A stretch of DNA of 55,441 nt from Clostridia bacterium (GCA_026000755.1 BNZC01000009.1:1-55441); one strand, 5' to 3'. Counted from the stretch's first letter, positions 24,433-33,316 are shown. Notes: a model not told the origin generated them from the letters alone. Made by a program: numbers and translations.

Positions 24433-25341
24433 ATGGACAAAAAAAGCTTATTGTTTCTCTTAAATCCAAAATCGGGAAAAGGACAAATCAAGAATAAGCT
24501 GCTTGAAATTATAGATGTTTTCGTAAAATGCGGCTATGAGGTTTGTGTCCGTCCGACCCAAAAGGCAAAAGAGGTACAGGCGTTGCTAACAGATATAAGC
24601 GGCTACGACCTTGTAGTGATAAGCGGCGGAGATGGCACCTTAAATGAGGCAATCAGCGGCATGATGTTTCATGAAAATCGTGTGCCGATTGGCTATATCC
24701 CGGCAGGAAGTACCAATGATTTTGCGGCCTCCTTGCGGATTCCCAAGGATATGGTTCGTGCCGCTCGCATTGCGGCAACAGGAGAGGATTTCTGCTGTGA
24801 CGTAGGCAGATTTAACCAAGAATATTTTGCCTATGTGGCGGCGTTTGGTCTGTTTACAGAGATTTCCTATGAAACGCCTCAGGAATGGAAGAATATTTTA
24901 GGCTATATGGCCTATCTCTTGGGAGGCATGAAAAGCCTGCAATCCATGCAGTCCTATGCGATGCGCATTGAAACAGAGGAACGCATTATAGAGGGGGATT
25001 TTATTTTCGGTATGGTGACAAATTCCATTTCTATCGGAGGGTTTAAGAGCTTGACCAACCAAGAGGTTTCTTTGGACGATGGATTCTTTGAAGTGACGCT
25101 CATTCGAACGCCGAAAAATCCGGTGGAATTAAGCGGTCTGTTGGCAGGGATGACCAAGTTAGTGGGCGATGCGGAAGTGCTGTATTCCTTTAAGGCAAGG
25201 CAGATTACCTTTACCTGTACACAGCTTGTGGCTTGGACATTGGACGGAGAGTTTGGAGGAGAACATGGAGAGGCAGTAATTCAAAATGAACGTCGGGCAT
25301 TGCCTTTACGTGTGGGGAGAAGAAAGGGCGATCGAAGATAG
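24433..25341 (+). CDS. Diacylglycerol/lipid kinase family protein (YegS/BmrU-like)
   Basis: A 302-residue protein of the DAGK catalytic family: NPKSGKG near 12, ISGGDGTLNEA near 65 (the GGDGT nucleotide loop), PAGSTNDFA near 95 (the second conserved G-x-x-N-D block), and a C-terminal beta domain with W-T-L-D-G-E-F near 275. Family members phosphorylate diacylglycerol or related lipids at the membrane surface. The start at ATG 24433 follows GAGGAG; a GTG two codons earlier is less well placed. It lies 90 bp behind the crh-like gene on the same strand. Confidence 0.88.
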   Translation: MDKKSLLFLLNPKSGKGQIKNKLLEIIDVFVKCGYEVCVRPTQKAKEVQALLTDISGYDLVVISGGDGTLNEAISGMMFHENRVPIGYIPAGSTNDFAASLRIPKDMVRAARIAATGEDFCCDVGRFNQEYFAYVAAFGLFTEISYETPQEWKNILGYMAYLLGGMKSLQSMQSYAMRIETEERIIEGDFIFGMVTNSISIGGFKSLTNQEVSLDDGFFEVTLIRTPKNPVELSGLLAGMTKLVGDAEVLYSFKARQITFTCTQLVAWTLDGEFGGEHGEAVIQNERRALPLRVGRRKGDRR

Positions 25342-25509
25342 GAAGGGAAGATTTTTTTGAGATTTTCTTAATTCAAGCCTTTCTTTTTTCGGCGTTTTCG
25401 TGTATACTTAGAAGTAGATTCGTTGCTGTCTGCAAAAAGCTTTGGGAGGAGTATGTTGTTTTTTGCGGACAGTGAAAATAAATTTTATGATTCCGAGGAG
25501 GGAAACAAA

Positions 25510-26376
25510 ATGGCATTAGTATCAGCAAAAGACATGTTAGAAAAGGCAAAGGCAGGGCATTATGCAGTAGGGCAGTTTAACATCAACAATTTAGAGTGGA
25601 CAAAGTCTGTTCTTACAACTGCGCAGGAATTAAATTCTCCTGTTATCTTGGGCGTATCCGAGGGTGCAGGAAAGTACATGACAGGCTATAAGACGGTTGC
25701 CGCAATGACAGAGGCGATGATTGAGGAATTAGGCATTACCGTTCCCGTTGCCCTGCATTTGGATCACGGCGGCTATGAAGGCTGTAAGAAGTGTATTGAA
25801 GCAGGATTTTCTTCCATTATGTTTGACGGTTCTCATTTGCCCTTTGATGAAAATGTAGCAAAGACCACAGAGCTTGTTGCATTGACGAAGAAAAAAGGCT
25901 TGTCTATTGAGGCGGAAGTTGGCTCTATCGGTGGCGAAGAAGACGGTGTTGTTGGTGCAGGCGAGATTGCAGATCCACAGGAATGTAAGAAGATCTCAGA
26001 TCTTGGCGTTACCATGTTAGCAGCGGGTATCGGCAATATTCACGGCGTATATCCCGAAAACTGGAAGGGATTGGACTTTGGAGCCTTAGATAAGATTCAG
26101 GCATTGACAGGTGACAGACCCCTTGTACTCCACGGCGGAACGGGCATTCCCGATGATATGATTAAGAAAGCCATTGGCTTAGGTGTTTCGAAGATTAACG
26201 TAAATACCGAGTGTCAACTTTCCTTTGCGGCGGCTACCAGAGAGTATATCGAAGCGGGAAAGGACAAGCAGGGCAAGGGATTTGATCCAAGAAAGCTCTT
26301 AGCACCGGGTGCGGAAGCAATTAAGAATACTGTAAAAGAAAAGATGGAACTGTTTGGCAGCGTAGGCAAGGCGTAA
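25510..26376 (+). CDS. fba: Class II fructose-1,6-bisphosphate aldolase
   Basis: The zinc-dependent glycolytic aldolase. The 288-residue protein has LHLDHGG near 82 (metal and catalytic Asp/His), SIMFDGSHLPFDEN near 103, the EAEVGSIGGEEDGV loop near 135, and LHGGTGIPDDMIKKAI near 210 with KINVNTE. The ATG at 25510 follows GAGGAGGG; the frame is open upstream to 25423 but that part precedes the ribosome site. A possible -10 TATACT is at 25403-25408, without a convincing -35. A terminator follows, so this is a one-gene unit. Confidence 0.95.
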   Translation: MALVSAKDMLEKAKAGHYAVGQFNINNLEWTKSVLTTAQELNSPVILGVSEGAGKYMTGYKTVAAMTEAMIEELGITVPVALHLDHGGYEGCKKCIEAGFSSIMFDGSHLPFDENVAKTTELVALTKKKGLSIEAEVGSIGGEEDGVVGAGEIADPQECKKISDLGVTMLAAGIGNIHGVYPENWKGLDFGALDKIQALTGDRPLVLHGGTGIPDDMIKKAIGLGVSKINVNTECQLSFAAATREYIEAGKDKQGKGFDPRKLLAPGAEAIKNTVKEKMELFGSVGKA

Positions 26377-26407
26377 AGCTTAGTTTACACAAGCTGTTGG
26401 TGATACA

Positions 26408-26446
26408 GAAAAAGCTCTTCGGATGGTTATCCCGAGGGGCTTTTTG
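26408..26446 (+). terminator. Rho-independent terminator of fba
   Basis: Stem AAAAAGCtCTTCGG / CCGAGGGGCTTTTT with a short loop, ending in TTTTTGTT, 32 bp after the stop codon. The rest of 26447-26712 contains a perfect TATAAT at 26594-26599 (no good -35), the likely -10 of the next gene, and nothing else I recognise. Confidence 0.85.
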
Positions 26447-26712
26447 TTATGAAGAGAAAGAGGTGGCAGTTTCATAGTTATTATTCATGGTGAATCCCAA
26501 ACGCCCGCCCGCTCTGTCCCTTGTTCACAAAAAGTTTACGGCTGATTTATGAAACGTTTATTGAAGCCTTAATCTTTATTCAAATCCTCACTATATAATG
26601 GGAGTATATAGATTATTTTGACGAGTGCTATGACTTAGTCTAAAAAGAGAAAATTAAAATTTAGACAAAAAGCAATTGCTTAAAATAAAACTCATAGACA
26701 AGGAGGCGAAAT

Positions 26713-27501
26713 ATGCAAAACCAAAGCAGGAAAAAACAGAAATCAAAGAATCAGAAAAAAAAGAAAAAGTTACCCTCTAGTGTCACTTGCTTCATGTGGG
26801 TGTTTGCGATATTTCTCCTATTGCCGGTAAAGACCAGTGGGGCACTTTCGGTGTGGCTTGGAGAAGATGTTGCAATTACAGATCGATGGACAATTGGCGA
26901 TGGCAGCAAAGAGAATCCTTATCAGATTGAAACTGCCGCTCAGCTTGCTTATCTGGCTTGGGATATTGATGAAACAGGCAATTCTTATGCGGGAGAACAT
27001 TTCTTATTGATATCAAATCTGGATTTGGATCACCGTGAATGGCTGCCAATCGGCACAAATGCAAATCAGCAGAGCAAAAAGTTTAGAGGTCATTTTGACG
27101 GCGGATACCATACGATCAGCAATCTTAGAATTTCAGGAAATAGTGACTATATTGGTCTGTTTGGGTATGTGGAAGATGGCACAATCGCCAATCTGGCTGT
27201 TTTCGGAAATGTTTCCGGAGGGTATATGGTAGGCGGCGTTGTGGGTAAATGTGATAATACAAAAGTTAAGGACTGCTCCTTTGCCGGAGATATAACCGCA
27301 GGATATACTGGGTTTGCGGGAGGCGTAGTGGCAGGGATCGTGATAAATAAAGCGGAGATTACGGTATCAAACTTAAATTTCAACGGCAATATATTTTTCC
27401 ATAAGGACAACGATGAGCAAGCAGGGTATGTAGGTCGTGCAGTAGGTTATGTCTATCGGGTAGAGTATGAACTGTGGGAAAATCATAAATCCGGAAGTTG
27501 A
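26713..27501 (+). CDS. Secreted GLUG-motif protein, short form
   Basis: A 262-residue protein. Residues 5-20 are almost all Lys/Gln/Ser, followed by a hydrophobic stretch (about 25-43) that makes a signal peptide with an unusually long basic head. The body has GDGSKENPYQIETAAQLAYLA near 62, the module that begins many Gram-positive surface proteins, then GLUG-type repeats (DYIGLFGYVEDGTIANLAV, YMVGGVVGKCDNTKVKDCSF, TGFAGGVVAGIV). GLUG proteins are usually far longer and carry an anchor; this one stops after two to three repeats, so it is either a short secreted form or a truncated gene. ATG follows AAGGAGG. Confidence 0.6.
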   Translation: MQNQSRKKQKSKNQKKKKKLPSSVTCFMWVFAIFLLLPVKTSGALSVWLGEDVAITDRWTIGDGSKENPYQIETAAQLAYLAWDIDETGNSYAGEHFLLISNLDLDHREWLPIGTNANQQSKKFRGHFDGGYHTISNLRISGNSDYIGLFGYVEDGTIANLAVFGNVSGGYMVGGVVGKCDNTKVKDCSFAGDITAGYTGFAGGVVAGIVINKAEITVSNLNFNGNIFFHKDNDEQAGYVGRAVGYVYRVEYELWENHKSGS

Positions 27502-27594
27502 TTGTTTGGAAGAAAGCATTCTGCCGGGTATGACTTTACAGCAAAAGGGCGATTCCCTCGATGTTTGGAGGGAAGCATTTCGCTAACTGTGATT

Positions 27595-28119
27595 TTATAA
27601 GCACCCTGCCAACACCACACTGGCAATAATTCCCATCAAGCTACAAAACAAGGCTCCCGCCAAGGTATAACGGCTTTTTGATACCTTGGCAGCCATGAAA
27701 TAGATACTCATGGTATAAAAAATAGTTTCGGTAGAACTCATCATGAGAGAGGCCATGGTTCCAAGGGTGGAATCAGGGCCATGCTCTTTGTAGAGGTCTA
27801 AGAGCAACCCGGTAGCCGCAGAGGAAGAAACCATTTTTATAATCGTTAGAGGTATGAGTTCTTCGGGAAAATGTAAATAGGACATAAGGCTTGCGGTCAA
27901 GCTCGAAAAAAAGGTTAGGAAGCCGGAAGCTCTTAAAATTCCAACAGCTACCATAAGCCCAATCAGCGTAGGCATTATCCCAAGGACAGTGCGAAAACCA
28001 TCTGCGGCTCCCTTCACAAAATTATCATAGATATCCTGTTTCTTGGAAATGCCGGTGGCGATAATATAAAAAATCAAAAGCGGTATGATGGCTTCTGATA
28101 AAAATAATACGAATTTCAT
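27595..28119 (-). CDS. spmB: Spore maturation protein B
   Basis: A 174-residue membrane protein with a nucleoside-recognition (Gate) domain: AADGFRTVLGIMPTLIGLMVAVGILRASG near 38 and PLTIIKMVSSSAATGLLLDL near 92, both characteristic of SpmB. With SpmA it is needed for spore core dehydration and heat resistance in Bacillus. The start follows AGGAGGAGG. It is the second gene of spmA-spmB on the minus strand. The 92-bp convergent gap to the GLUG gene holds a weak inverted repeat TTCCCTC/GAGGGAA (27553-27575). Confidence 0.9.
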   Translation of the reverse strand: MKFVLFLSEAIIPLLIFYIIATGISKKQDIYDNFVKGAADGFRTVLGIMPTLIGLMVAVGILRASGFLTFFSSLTASLMSYLHFPEELIPLTIIKMVSSSAATGLLLDLYKEHGPDSTLGTMASLMMSSTETIFYTMSIYFMAAKVSKSRYTLAGALFCSLMGIIASVVLAGCL

Positions 28120-28131
28120 TTCCTCCTCCTA

Positions 28132-28237
28132 TCCCAAGGACGTGTCGTAAATCTTACAAATCGAAAACGATAAACCGGTAATCTGTTTCAGAACAGTTCT
28201 CATCCCAAGGACGTGTCATAGACCTTACAAATTTTCT
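28132..28237 (-). repeat. Repeated tail sequence between spmA and spmB
   Basis: TCCCAAGGACGTGTC...TTACAAAT occurs at 28132-28161 and again at 28203-28232, an offset of 71 bp. Read on the minus strand both copies have an open stretch I-C-K-(V/I)-Y-D-T-S-L-G-stop. The upstream copy directly follows the spmA stop, and one extra G in the GGGGG before that stop would fuse spmA to it. It therefore looks like a repeated gene end, as at rapZ and whiA, with spmA itself one base out of frame. Confidence 0.6.
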
Positions 28238-28828
28238 TCATTTCCCCCTTTTATCTGTCCGAACTGCCATAAATTTCGCAAACAAGATTCCGCAAATGGT
28301 GGAAAAGAGAGTTGCCAAAATGGCAGGGCCTACAATGCCTGCCGGATCGGTTGAACCGTACTGGCTTCGATAGGCAATAATATTAACGGGTATCAACTGC
28401 AAAGAGGAAATATTTATAATAAGGAACGTGCACATTTCGGTGCTTGCCAAATGCTTTTTTGGATTTAAGTCTTGCAAGGCTTCCATGGCTTTTAGTCCTG
28501 CGGGAGTTGCTGCCCAACCCAGACCGAAAATATTGGCAATCATATTGGTGCTGATATATTCATTTGCCCTATGTTCTTTTGGGATATGCGGAAACAGAAA
28601 ACGTATCAGGGGGTGTAAGGCTTTCGCAGCAGAGGTCAAAAGCCCCGCCGTTTCTGCTATTTTCATAAGTCCGACCCAGAAAGACATAATGCCTGTCATG
28701 GTGATACATAGTGCCACCGCCTCCTTAGCGGAAGTTAAGGCGGCATTTGTGACTTCAGGAAGATGACCGGTAAAAGCGGCATAGACAATGCCGATTAAAA
28801 TCATAAATCCCCATAAATAATTTAACAT
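28238..28828 (-). CDS. spmA: Spore maturation protein A
   Basis: A 196-residue membrane protein of the nucleoside-recognition family, with MLNYLWGFMILIGIVYA at the start, SFWVGLMKIAETAGL near 50 and NIFGLGWAATPAGLKAMEALQDLN near 98, the SpmA pattern. It is paired with spmB on the same strand. The last residues D-K-R-G-K end at a G5 run, after which a repeated open stretch follows in the neighbouring frame. The natural C-terminus may therefore have been longer. Confidence 0.9.
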   Translation of the reverse strand: MLNYLWGFMILIGIVYAAFTGHLPEVTNAALTSAKEAVALCITMTGIMSFWVGLMKIAETAGLLTSAAKALHPLIRFLFPHIPKEHRANEYISTNMIANIFGLGWAATPAGLKAMEALQDLNPKKHLASTEMCTFLIINISSLQLIPVNIIAYRSQYGSTDPAGIVGPAILATLFSTICGILFAKFMAVRTDKRGK

Positions 28829-28987
28829 ACGATTCTCCCGGTGGCTGTTAAAGGTGTCTTGCGATTAAGTATATGAAAAAAGACAGGCAGTCTATGACTT
28901 GAAAAATCCCACCTTCACAGGCAGAAGCAGTAGTTTTTGCGACCTGCCTTCGCAAGTCGGGGTCTGCCTCGGCGAAGCGAGGGTACA

Positions 28988-29021
28988 AAAAAAGAAGTGC
29001 GACCTAAGTCACACCTCTTCA
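28988..29021 (-). terminator. Terminator of the DUF975 gene
   Basis: On the minus strand the stem AAGaGGTGTGAC / GTCgCACTTCTT is followed by TTTTTTTG. It lies just after the stop codon of the DUF975 gene. The adjoining 28911-28980 has short inverted repeats (TTGCGA/TCGCAA; CCTCG/CGAGG) that may be another repeat remnant. Confidence 0.75.
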
Positions 29022-29056
29022 TCGTTTGCTGGATGAAACAAATTTGAAACACTAAA

Positions 29057-29743
29057 TTACGCTGTCTGATTCTTCAATTCTTGATAGTAGTTAGCCACGG
29101 TTGTTTCAATATAAGGCAGTACATAAATGCCGGCGATACCAAATGTTATAGAAACCAGCAGAAGCCAAGGAATAAAAGATAATGCCAGTATAAACAACTC
29201 GGCTTTGTGTCCTTTTGTAATTCGCTTGCTTTCATTAAGTGCTTCCCTTGCTGTCAGATCCGGCTTATCCGCCAATATGTAGTAAGACATGGAATATGAG
29301 ATTGCTTTAATGATTCCCGGTATGATAAACAGCAATGCCCAAAGAAACGTAAATACCTCTATCAATAAGGTAAGGAAAAATGCTCTGCTCCACTGGGAAA
29401 AACCACCGAATACTTCACTGATAGCGGGGCGTTCCATGCGGCTTACCTTTAGGAAAATCTGTGCAAGTCCCAAAGCAAAAGAGGGGATGATGAACACAAA
29501 TAGAATGAGGTCTAGGATTGAACCGACTATGGGTCCGAAGCCGTCTCTTATCCCGAGGTCAAAGACACGTGCATCATTCAAATCGATCGTCAGAACATCA
29601 TTCACATTGAAAGTCAAATGAGCAGAGACAGAACTTATGACACCTGAAATGACTGTGAAGATGAAAAGACAAAGAAATAAAAGCCACACCTTTCCCTTGA
29701 TTTGTTCTTTTGCCCGTTGTTTCAAAATTGCTCTTGTTGGCAT
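29057..29743 (-). CDS. DUF975 family membrane protein
   Basis: A 228-residue integral membrane protein. The start MPTRAILKQRAKEQIKGK and the first helix right after it are typical of DUF975. Four to five hydrophobic segments follow, with YYILADKPDLTAREALNESK near 165, the family's most conserved loop. The function of DUF975 is unknown; members are found widely in Bacillota. ATG follows AGGAGG. It has its own promoter (29814-29842) and terminator. Confidence 0.85.
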   Translation of the reverse strand: MPTRAILKQRAKEQIKGKVWLLFLCLFIFTVISGVISSVSAHLTFNVNDVLTIDLNDARVFDLGIRDGFGPIVGSILDLILFVFIIPSFALGLAQIFLKVSRMERPAISEVFGGFSQWSRAFFLTLLIEVFTFLWALLFIIPGIIKAISYSMSYYILADKPDLTAREALNESKRITKGHKAELFILALSFIPWLLLVSITFGIAGIYVLPYIETTVANYYQELKNQTA

Positions 29744-29813
29744 GATTGTAAATCCTCCTTAGATTTTTTTGCTTTTTTCTTTTGAAGAGTGCTTGATTGC
29801 ACCCCAAGTTAAA

Positions 29814-29842
29814 ATAGTAACATCTTTTCAAATACGTGTCAA
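29814..29842 (-). promoter_or_regulatory. Promoter of the DUF975 gene
   Basis: On the minus strand a perfect TTGACA (plus 29837-29842), 17-base spacer, TACTAT (plus 29814-29819) with TGT in front (extended -10). Confidence 0.8.
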
Positions 29843-29882
29843 GGAAATTTTTCAAAATATCTGTAAGCGTCAAATACAGACT

Positions 29883-29943
29883 GTTACTATTCACGGTTGA
29901 TTTGTGAAGCGGGCAGCCGTTTGGGGTTGAACGTGGATGATAG
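29883..29943. mobile_element. Degraded MITE remnant, internally deleted
   Basis: Begins with the intact terminal sequence GTTACTATTCAC of the 132-bp MITEs and ends with a decayed partner (GTTGAaCGTGgATgaTAg). The inner GCGGGCAGCC.TTtGGGGTTGA is shared with the element at 34906-35007. No clear target duplication. Confidence 0.6.
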
Positions 29944-29988
29944 CTGCAAACTTACTGTGGTAGAAGCACGGAAATACCCAAAAATCAT

Positions 29989-30017
29989 TTGACGGTTTCC
30001 CCTTTTTGTGGTACACT
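29989..30017 (+). promoter_or_regulatory. Promoter of galE
   Basis: TTGACG at 29989-29994, 17-base spacer, TACACT at 30012-30017. This leaves a leader of about 120 bases before galE, in which I see no riboswitch-like structure. Confidence 0.65.
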
Positions 30018-30146
30018 TACTTAAAGAAATAGAGGCGAAAAAACGCAGGCTCTTTCCGAAATTATTCCGTGATGGCGTGTTTGTTGTAGCGTTCCATGTG
30101 GAACGACTATGTAGGATTAGTGATAGAAATCAAGGAGGATATTCCC

Positions 30147-31160
30147 ATGGCAATTTTAGTTACAGGCGGAGCGGGTTACATTGGCAGTCATACCTGCATT
30201 GAATTGATTCAGGCAGGACATGACATCGTCGTAATGGACAACCTTGTAAATTCAAGCGAGGAATCCTTGGCGAGAGTAGAACGCATTACAGGGAAGAAAG
30301 TAAAGTTCTACAAAGAAGATTTGTTAAATCCGGAAGGTGTGTCAAAGATTTTTGAGAAGGAATCCATTGACAGCGTGATTCATTTTGCGGCACTAAAGGC
30401 GGTGGGGGAATCTGTGCAAAAACCCTTGGAATACTATCAAAATAATGTGACAGGAACTCTGCTTTTGTGTGACGTGATGAGAAAGCATGGCGTGAAGAAT
30501 ATTATTTTCAGTTCCTCTGCAACGGTGTATGGTGATCCTGCCGTGGTACCTATCACAGAGGATACCCCAAAGGGCAATCCCACCAATCCCTACGGACAGA
30601 CCAAGTCCATGATGGAGCAGATTTTGACGGATTTGCACGTTGCGGATAAGGAGTGGAACGTAGTGTTGTTGCGCTATTTTAATCCCATCGGCGCACATGA
30701 GAGCGGTTTGATTGGAGAAGATCCCAAGGGAATTCCCAATAACCTCTTGCCCTATGTTGCCCAAGTGGCAGTTGGTAAATTAGAACGACTGGGTGTATTT
30801 GGCGACGATTATGACACAGTGGACGGAACGGGTGTTCGAGATTATATCCATGTGGTGGATTTGGCAAAAGGGCATGTTTTGGCTTTGCAGAAATTAAAAC
30901 CCGGCGAAGGGGTTAATATCTATAATCTGGGAACCGGAATCGGCTATAGCGTATTGCAGGTGGTAAAGGCTTTTGAGAAAGCCAGCGGGAAAGCAGTTCC
31001 CTATGAAGTGAAGCCCAGACGGCTAGGGGATATTGCAGTTTGCTATGCAGATCCCGACAAGGCAAAACAAGAATTGGGTTGGACGGCGAATTTTGGAATC
31101 GAACGTATGTGCGAAGATTCGTGGCGTTGGCAGAACGGCAATCCGGACGGGTATCATTGA
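30147..31160 (+). CDS. galE: UDP-glucose 4-epimerase
   Basis: Interconverts UDP-glucose and UDP-galactose with bound NAD. The 337-residue protein has the NAD-binding [10 protein letters not shown] at 7-16, the catalytic Y-x-x-x-K in NPYGQTK near 147, [10 protein letters not shown] near 178 and the terminal [11 protein letters not shown]. Length is normal. I start at ATG 30147, after AAGGAGG, although the frame is open to 30096. It is a single-gene unit with its own promoter and terminator. Confidence 0.96.
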   Translation: MAILVTGGAGYIGSHTCIELIQAGHDIVVMDNLVNSSEESLARVERITGKKVKFYKEDLLNPEGVSKIFEKESIDSVIHFAALKAVGESVQKPLEYYQNNVTGTLLLCDVMRKHGVKNIIFSSSATVYGDPAVVPITEDTPKGNPTNPYGQTKSMMEQILTDLHVADKEWNVVLLRYFNPIGAHESGLIGEDPKGIPNNLLPYVAQVAVGKLERLGVFGDDYDTVDGTGVRDYIHVVDLAKGHVLALQKLKPGEGVNIYNLGTGIGYSVLQVVKAFEKASGKAVPYEVKPRRLGDIAVCYADPDKAKQELGWTANFGIERMCEDSWRWQNGNPDGYH

Positions 31161-31214
31161 TTGTTTCAGGGCATAACCCTTTCCACTAACGCAGACCATA
31201 CCGAAACACAAAGC

Positions 31215-31249
31215 AACCCCCATGGGCTTAACTCCATGAGGGTTTTTTT
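31215..31249 (+). terminator. Rho-independent terminator of galE
   Basis: Stem AACCCcCATGG / CCATGaGGGTT with loop GCTTAACT, followed by TTTTTTTG. It may also act for the convergent permease gene. Confidence 0.85.
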
Positions 31250-31311
31250 GTAGAGTGGCGTTTTCGATTTTTTCGCATGGAATGATCTTAGAGACAACAA
31301 GCTCTATCTCA

Positions 31312-32223
31312 TCACAACACCCCATTTACAATCACTCCAATACACAACGCAAACACCATACAAAATCCCAGATACAAAACAAAATGCTTCATGCCAAGGA
31401 CAATCTTCATTGCACTTAAGTTTGTTATTTTTGTAGCGGGGCCGGTCAGCATAAACGCCGCCGCACTGCCCATGCTCATCCCATTCAGGAGCCAACCTTG
31501 CAAGAGGGGAATCGTACCGCCGCCGCAGGCGTAAAGGGGAACGCCAATGGTCGCCGCCATAAGCACCCCCCAAGCCTTATTCTTGCCGAAAAGGGTGACC
31601 ATTACATCAGAGGGCACATAACGCTGAAATATAGCCGAGAGGATAATACCGAACAAGAAATACAGTCCGGTTGCTTTCAGGTTTCTTAAAATATTATGAA
31701 ATAAGCGGAGTAAGGGTTGTGGGTGGGTGTCACGATTTACGGGAGCTTCTCGAAAATGATCAAAGCGAAAAAAAGCTCTGTTTCTGCTTAGAAAAAAGAT
31801 TCGCACAAGCACTCCTGCCAAGATTCCGCCAAGCAGACAAGAAACAAGGCGTATCGTCAAAGCAGGTACGCCTAGGGCGGCACTATATAGAATCAGTTGT
31901 GGATTCAGCAAAATAGAACCCATCATAAATGCCGCTAACCAATCGTCTTTTATGCCCTTTTCGGAAAATGCGGCACAGATGGGAATGGTGCCATAGCAGG
32001 ATAGGGGAGAGGCAATGCCCAGAGTGCTTGCAAAAATCGCCCCAAAGACACCTAAGCGTTTACCCTGTAAGCGGGCAAATAATTTATGTATGCTTTCTTT
32101 GCCGAACACGGAAATGACAGAGCCGATTACGATTCCAAACACCCAGTAGAGGAAGATTTGCTCAAACTGCACGGTGAAGTAGTACCATAAATAGACGAAT
32201 TCCCGATGAAGGATTTCAGTCAT
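31312..32223 (-). CDS. ArsP/DUF318-type permease
   Basis: A 303-residue membrane protein with eight or so hydrophobic segments. It has the two internal repeats of the predicted-permease family PF03773 (ArsP_1): SPLSCYGTIPICAAF near 72 and GVPLYACGGGTIPLLQGWL near 232, each with a conserved Cys and Gly-Thr-Ile-Pro. ArsP exports trivalent organoarsenicals; other members are uncharacterised. Its start overlaps the stop of the DUF362 gene by 8 bp, so translation is probably coupled. Confidence 0.82.
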   Translation of the reverse strand: MTEILHREFVYLWYYFTVQFEQIFLYWVFGIVIGSVISVFGKESIHKLFARLQGKRLGVFGAIFASTLGIASPLSCYGTIPICAAFSEKGIKDDWLAAFMMGSILLNPQLILYSAALGVPALTIRLVSCLLGGILAGVLVRIFFLSRNRAFFRFDHFREAPVNRDTHPQPLLRLFHNILRNLKATGLYFLFGIILSAIFQRYVPSDVMVTLFGKNKAWGVLMAATIGVPLYACGGGTIPLLQGWLLNGMSMGSAAAFMLTGPATKITNLSAMKIVLGMKHFVLYLGFCMVFALCIGVIVNGVL

Positions 32224-33316
32224 CTACGCTCACCAACGCATAGCTGCGAGTACCAAGACCGATTTGTTCGGCGGCTTCCATCACGTGTGCTCCGTTTAAC
32301 GATTCCACACGTTGCACAAAAGCCTCGTTTCCCTTGGCCTTATAGATTAAGTCCAAGCAGGCACGATCCAGTGCCACAGGGTCGCTGGAAGCAAGAATGC
32401 CAATATCGTGAATATCCGGCTCGGCAGGATTGCCCATGCAGTCGCAGTCAATGGAAAGACGGTTCATCACATTAATGTAAATAATCTGCCCTCTCTCTAA
32501 GCTGCGGACATACTGAACCACACTCTTTGCCGCATCCGCCATGGATTCCAAGAAGGCATCCTGGCTCCCGCCGTATATTTGCGTACCGTCCTTGCCTGCC
32601 GTATGAATAAAACTCTTTCCTTTCGCACTGGCGTAGCCCACAGAGGTGTTCTTTAAGGCACCGCCGTAACCGCCCATGGGGTGTCCTTTGAAATGGGAGA
32701 GAACCACATGAAAATTAAAGTCGCCGATGTGAGTTCCCACCACGTCTGTTTTTAGCCGCAGACCACCATCAACGGGCAGTTTGAGTTCACCGCCGTCATC
32801 CATAAGTACAATCGGCTGAAAGCCGTGATCCTTTGCTACCTGATAGTGCATGGCAAAAGATGCTCGTTGCGTGCCGAAAATCGTGTTGCATTCCAAGTAA
32901 GTGCCGCCTAAGCCCTTGACAAAATCACCAATCAACTCCTGCCGCAGGTAGTTACTGGCAGGAGGTTCACCGGTGCTGACTTTAACCCCTACTTTATCCT
33001 CGGCAGTTGGTTTTATGCCCAAGGCGTCATAAACAGCCTGTAAACCCTTTGGAGATAAGTCTGTTGTCATGTATACGGTAGCAGGAACGGGGGGGGTATC
33101 TGCCTCAGTAGTGCCTGCATTAGGATTCGGCGTATCGGTGTTGGGATCCAGGGCGGTGGTTTCCGTGTCTTCGCCAAGGTTGCCTGATTCCGTGCCGGAG
33201 TCCGTCAAGGTGGGAGGGTTAGTCGTTGCTGTTATGCCGGTATTTGCACCCTTTGACCCGCAAGCGGTAAGTAGGGCGAGTGCCAGTGTGAGTATAAGAA
33301 TAATAGGTTTTTTCAT
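32216..33316 (-). CDS. DUF362 domain lipoprotein
   Basis: About 366 residues counted from the internal Met that begins a lipoprotein signal peptide (MKKPIILILT..., lipobox L-T-A-C). The frame is open some 48 bp further upstream, but that part lacks a ribosome site; an AGGT-type site stands just before the chosen start. A Thr/Pro/Asn-rich linker follows (about 25-80), then the DUF362 domain with LSHFKGHPMGGYGGALKN and INVMNRLSIDCDCMGN, which includes a C-D-C pair. DUF362 proteins often sit beside ferredoxin-like proteins; their activity is unknown. It is the first gene of a coupled pair with the permease. The linker contains a C8 run (coding strand), a possible slippage site. Confidence 0.8.
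   Translation of the reverse strand: MKKPIILILTLALALLTACGSKGANTGITATTNPPTLTDSGTESGNLGEDTETTALDPNTDTPNPNAGTTEADTPPVPATVYMTTDLSPKGLQAVYDALGIKPTAEDKVGVKVSTGEPPASNYLRQELIGDFVKGLGGTYLECNTIFGTQRASFAMHYQVAKDHGFQPIVLMDDGGELKLPVDGGLRLKTDVVGTHIGDFNFHVVLSHFKGHPMGGYGGALKNTSVGYASAKGKSFIHTAGKDGTQIYGGSQDAFLESMADAAKSVVQYVRSLERGQIIYINVMNRLSIDCDCMGNPAEPDIHDIGILASSDPVALDRACLDLIYKAKGNEAFVQRVESLNGAHVMEAAEQIGLGTRSYALVSVDD

Noticed and set aside
30008..30202. Small plus-strand frame overlapping the galE start
   Set aside because: No ribosome site, no family, and it covers the galE leader and first codons in another frame.
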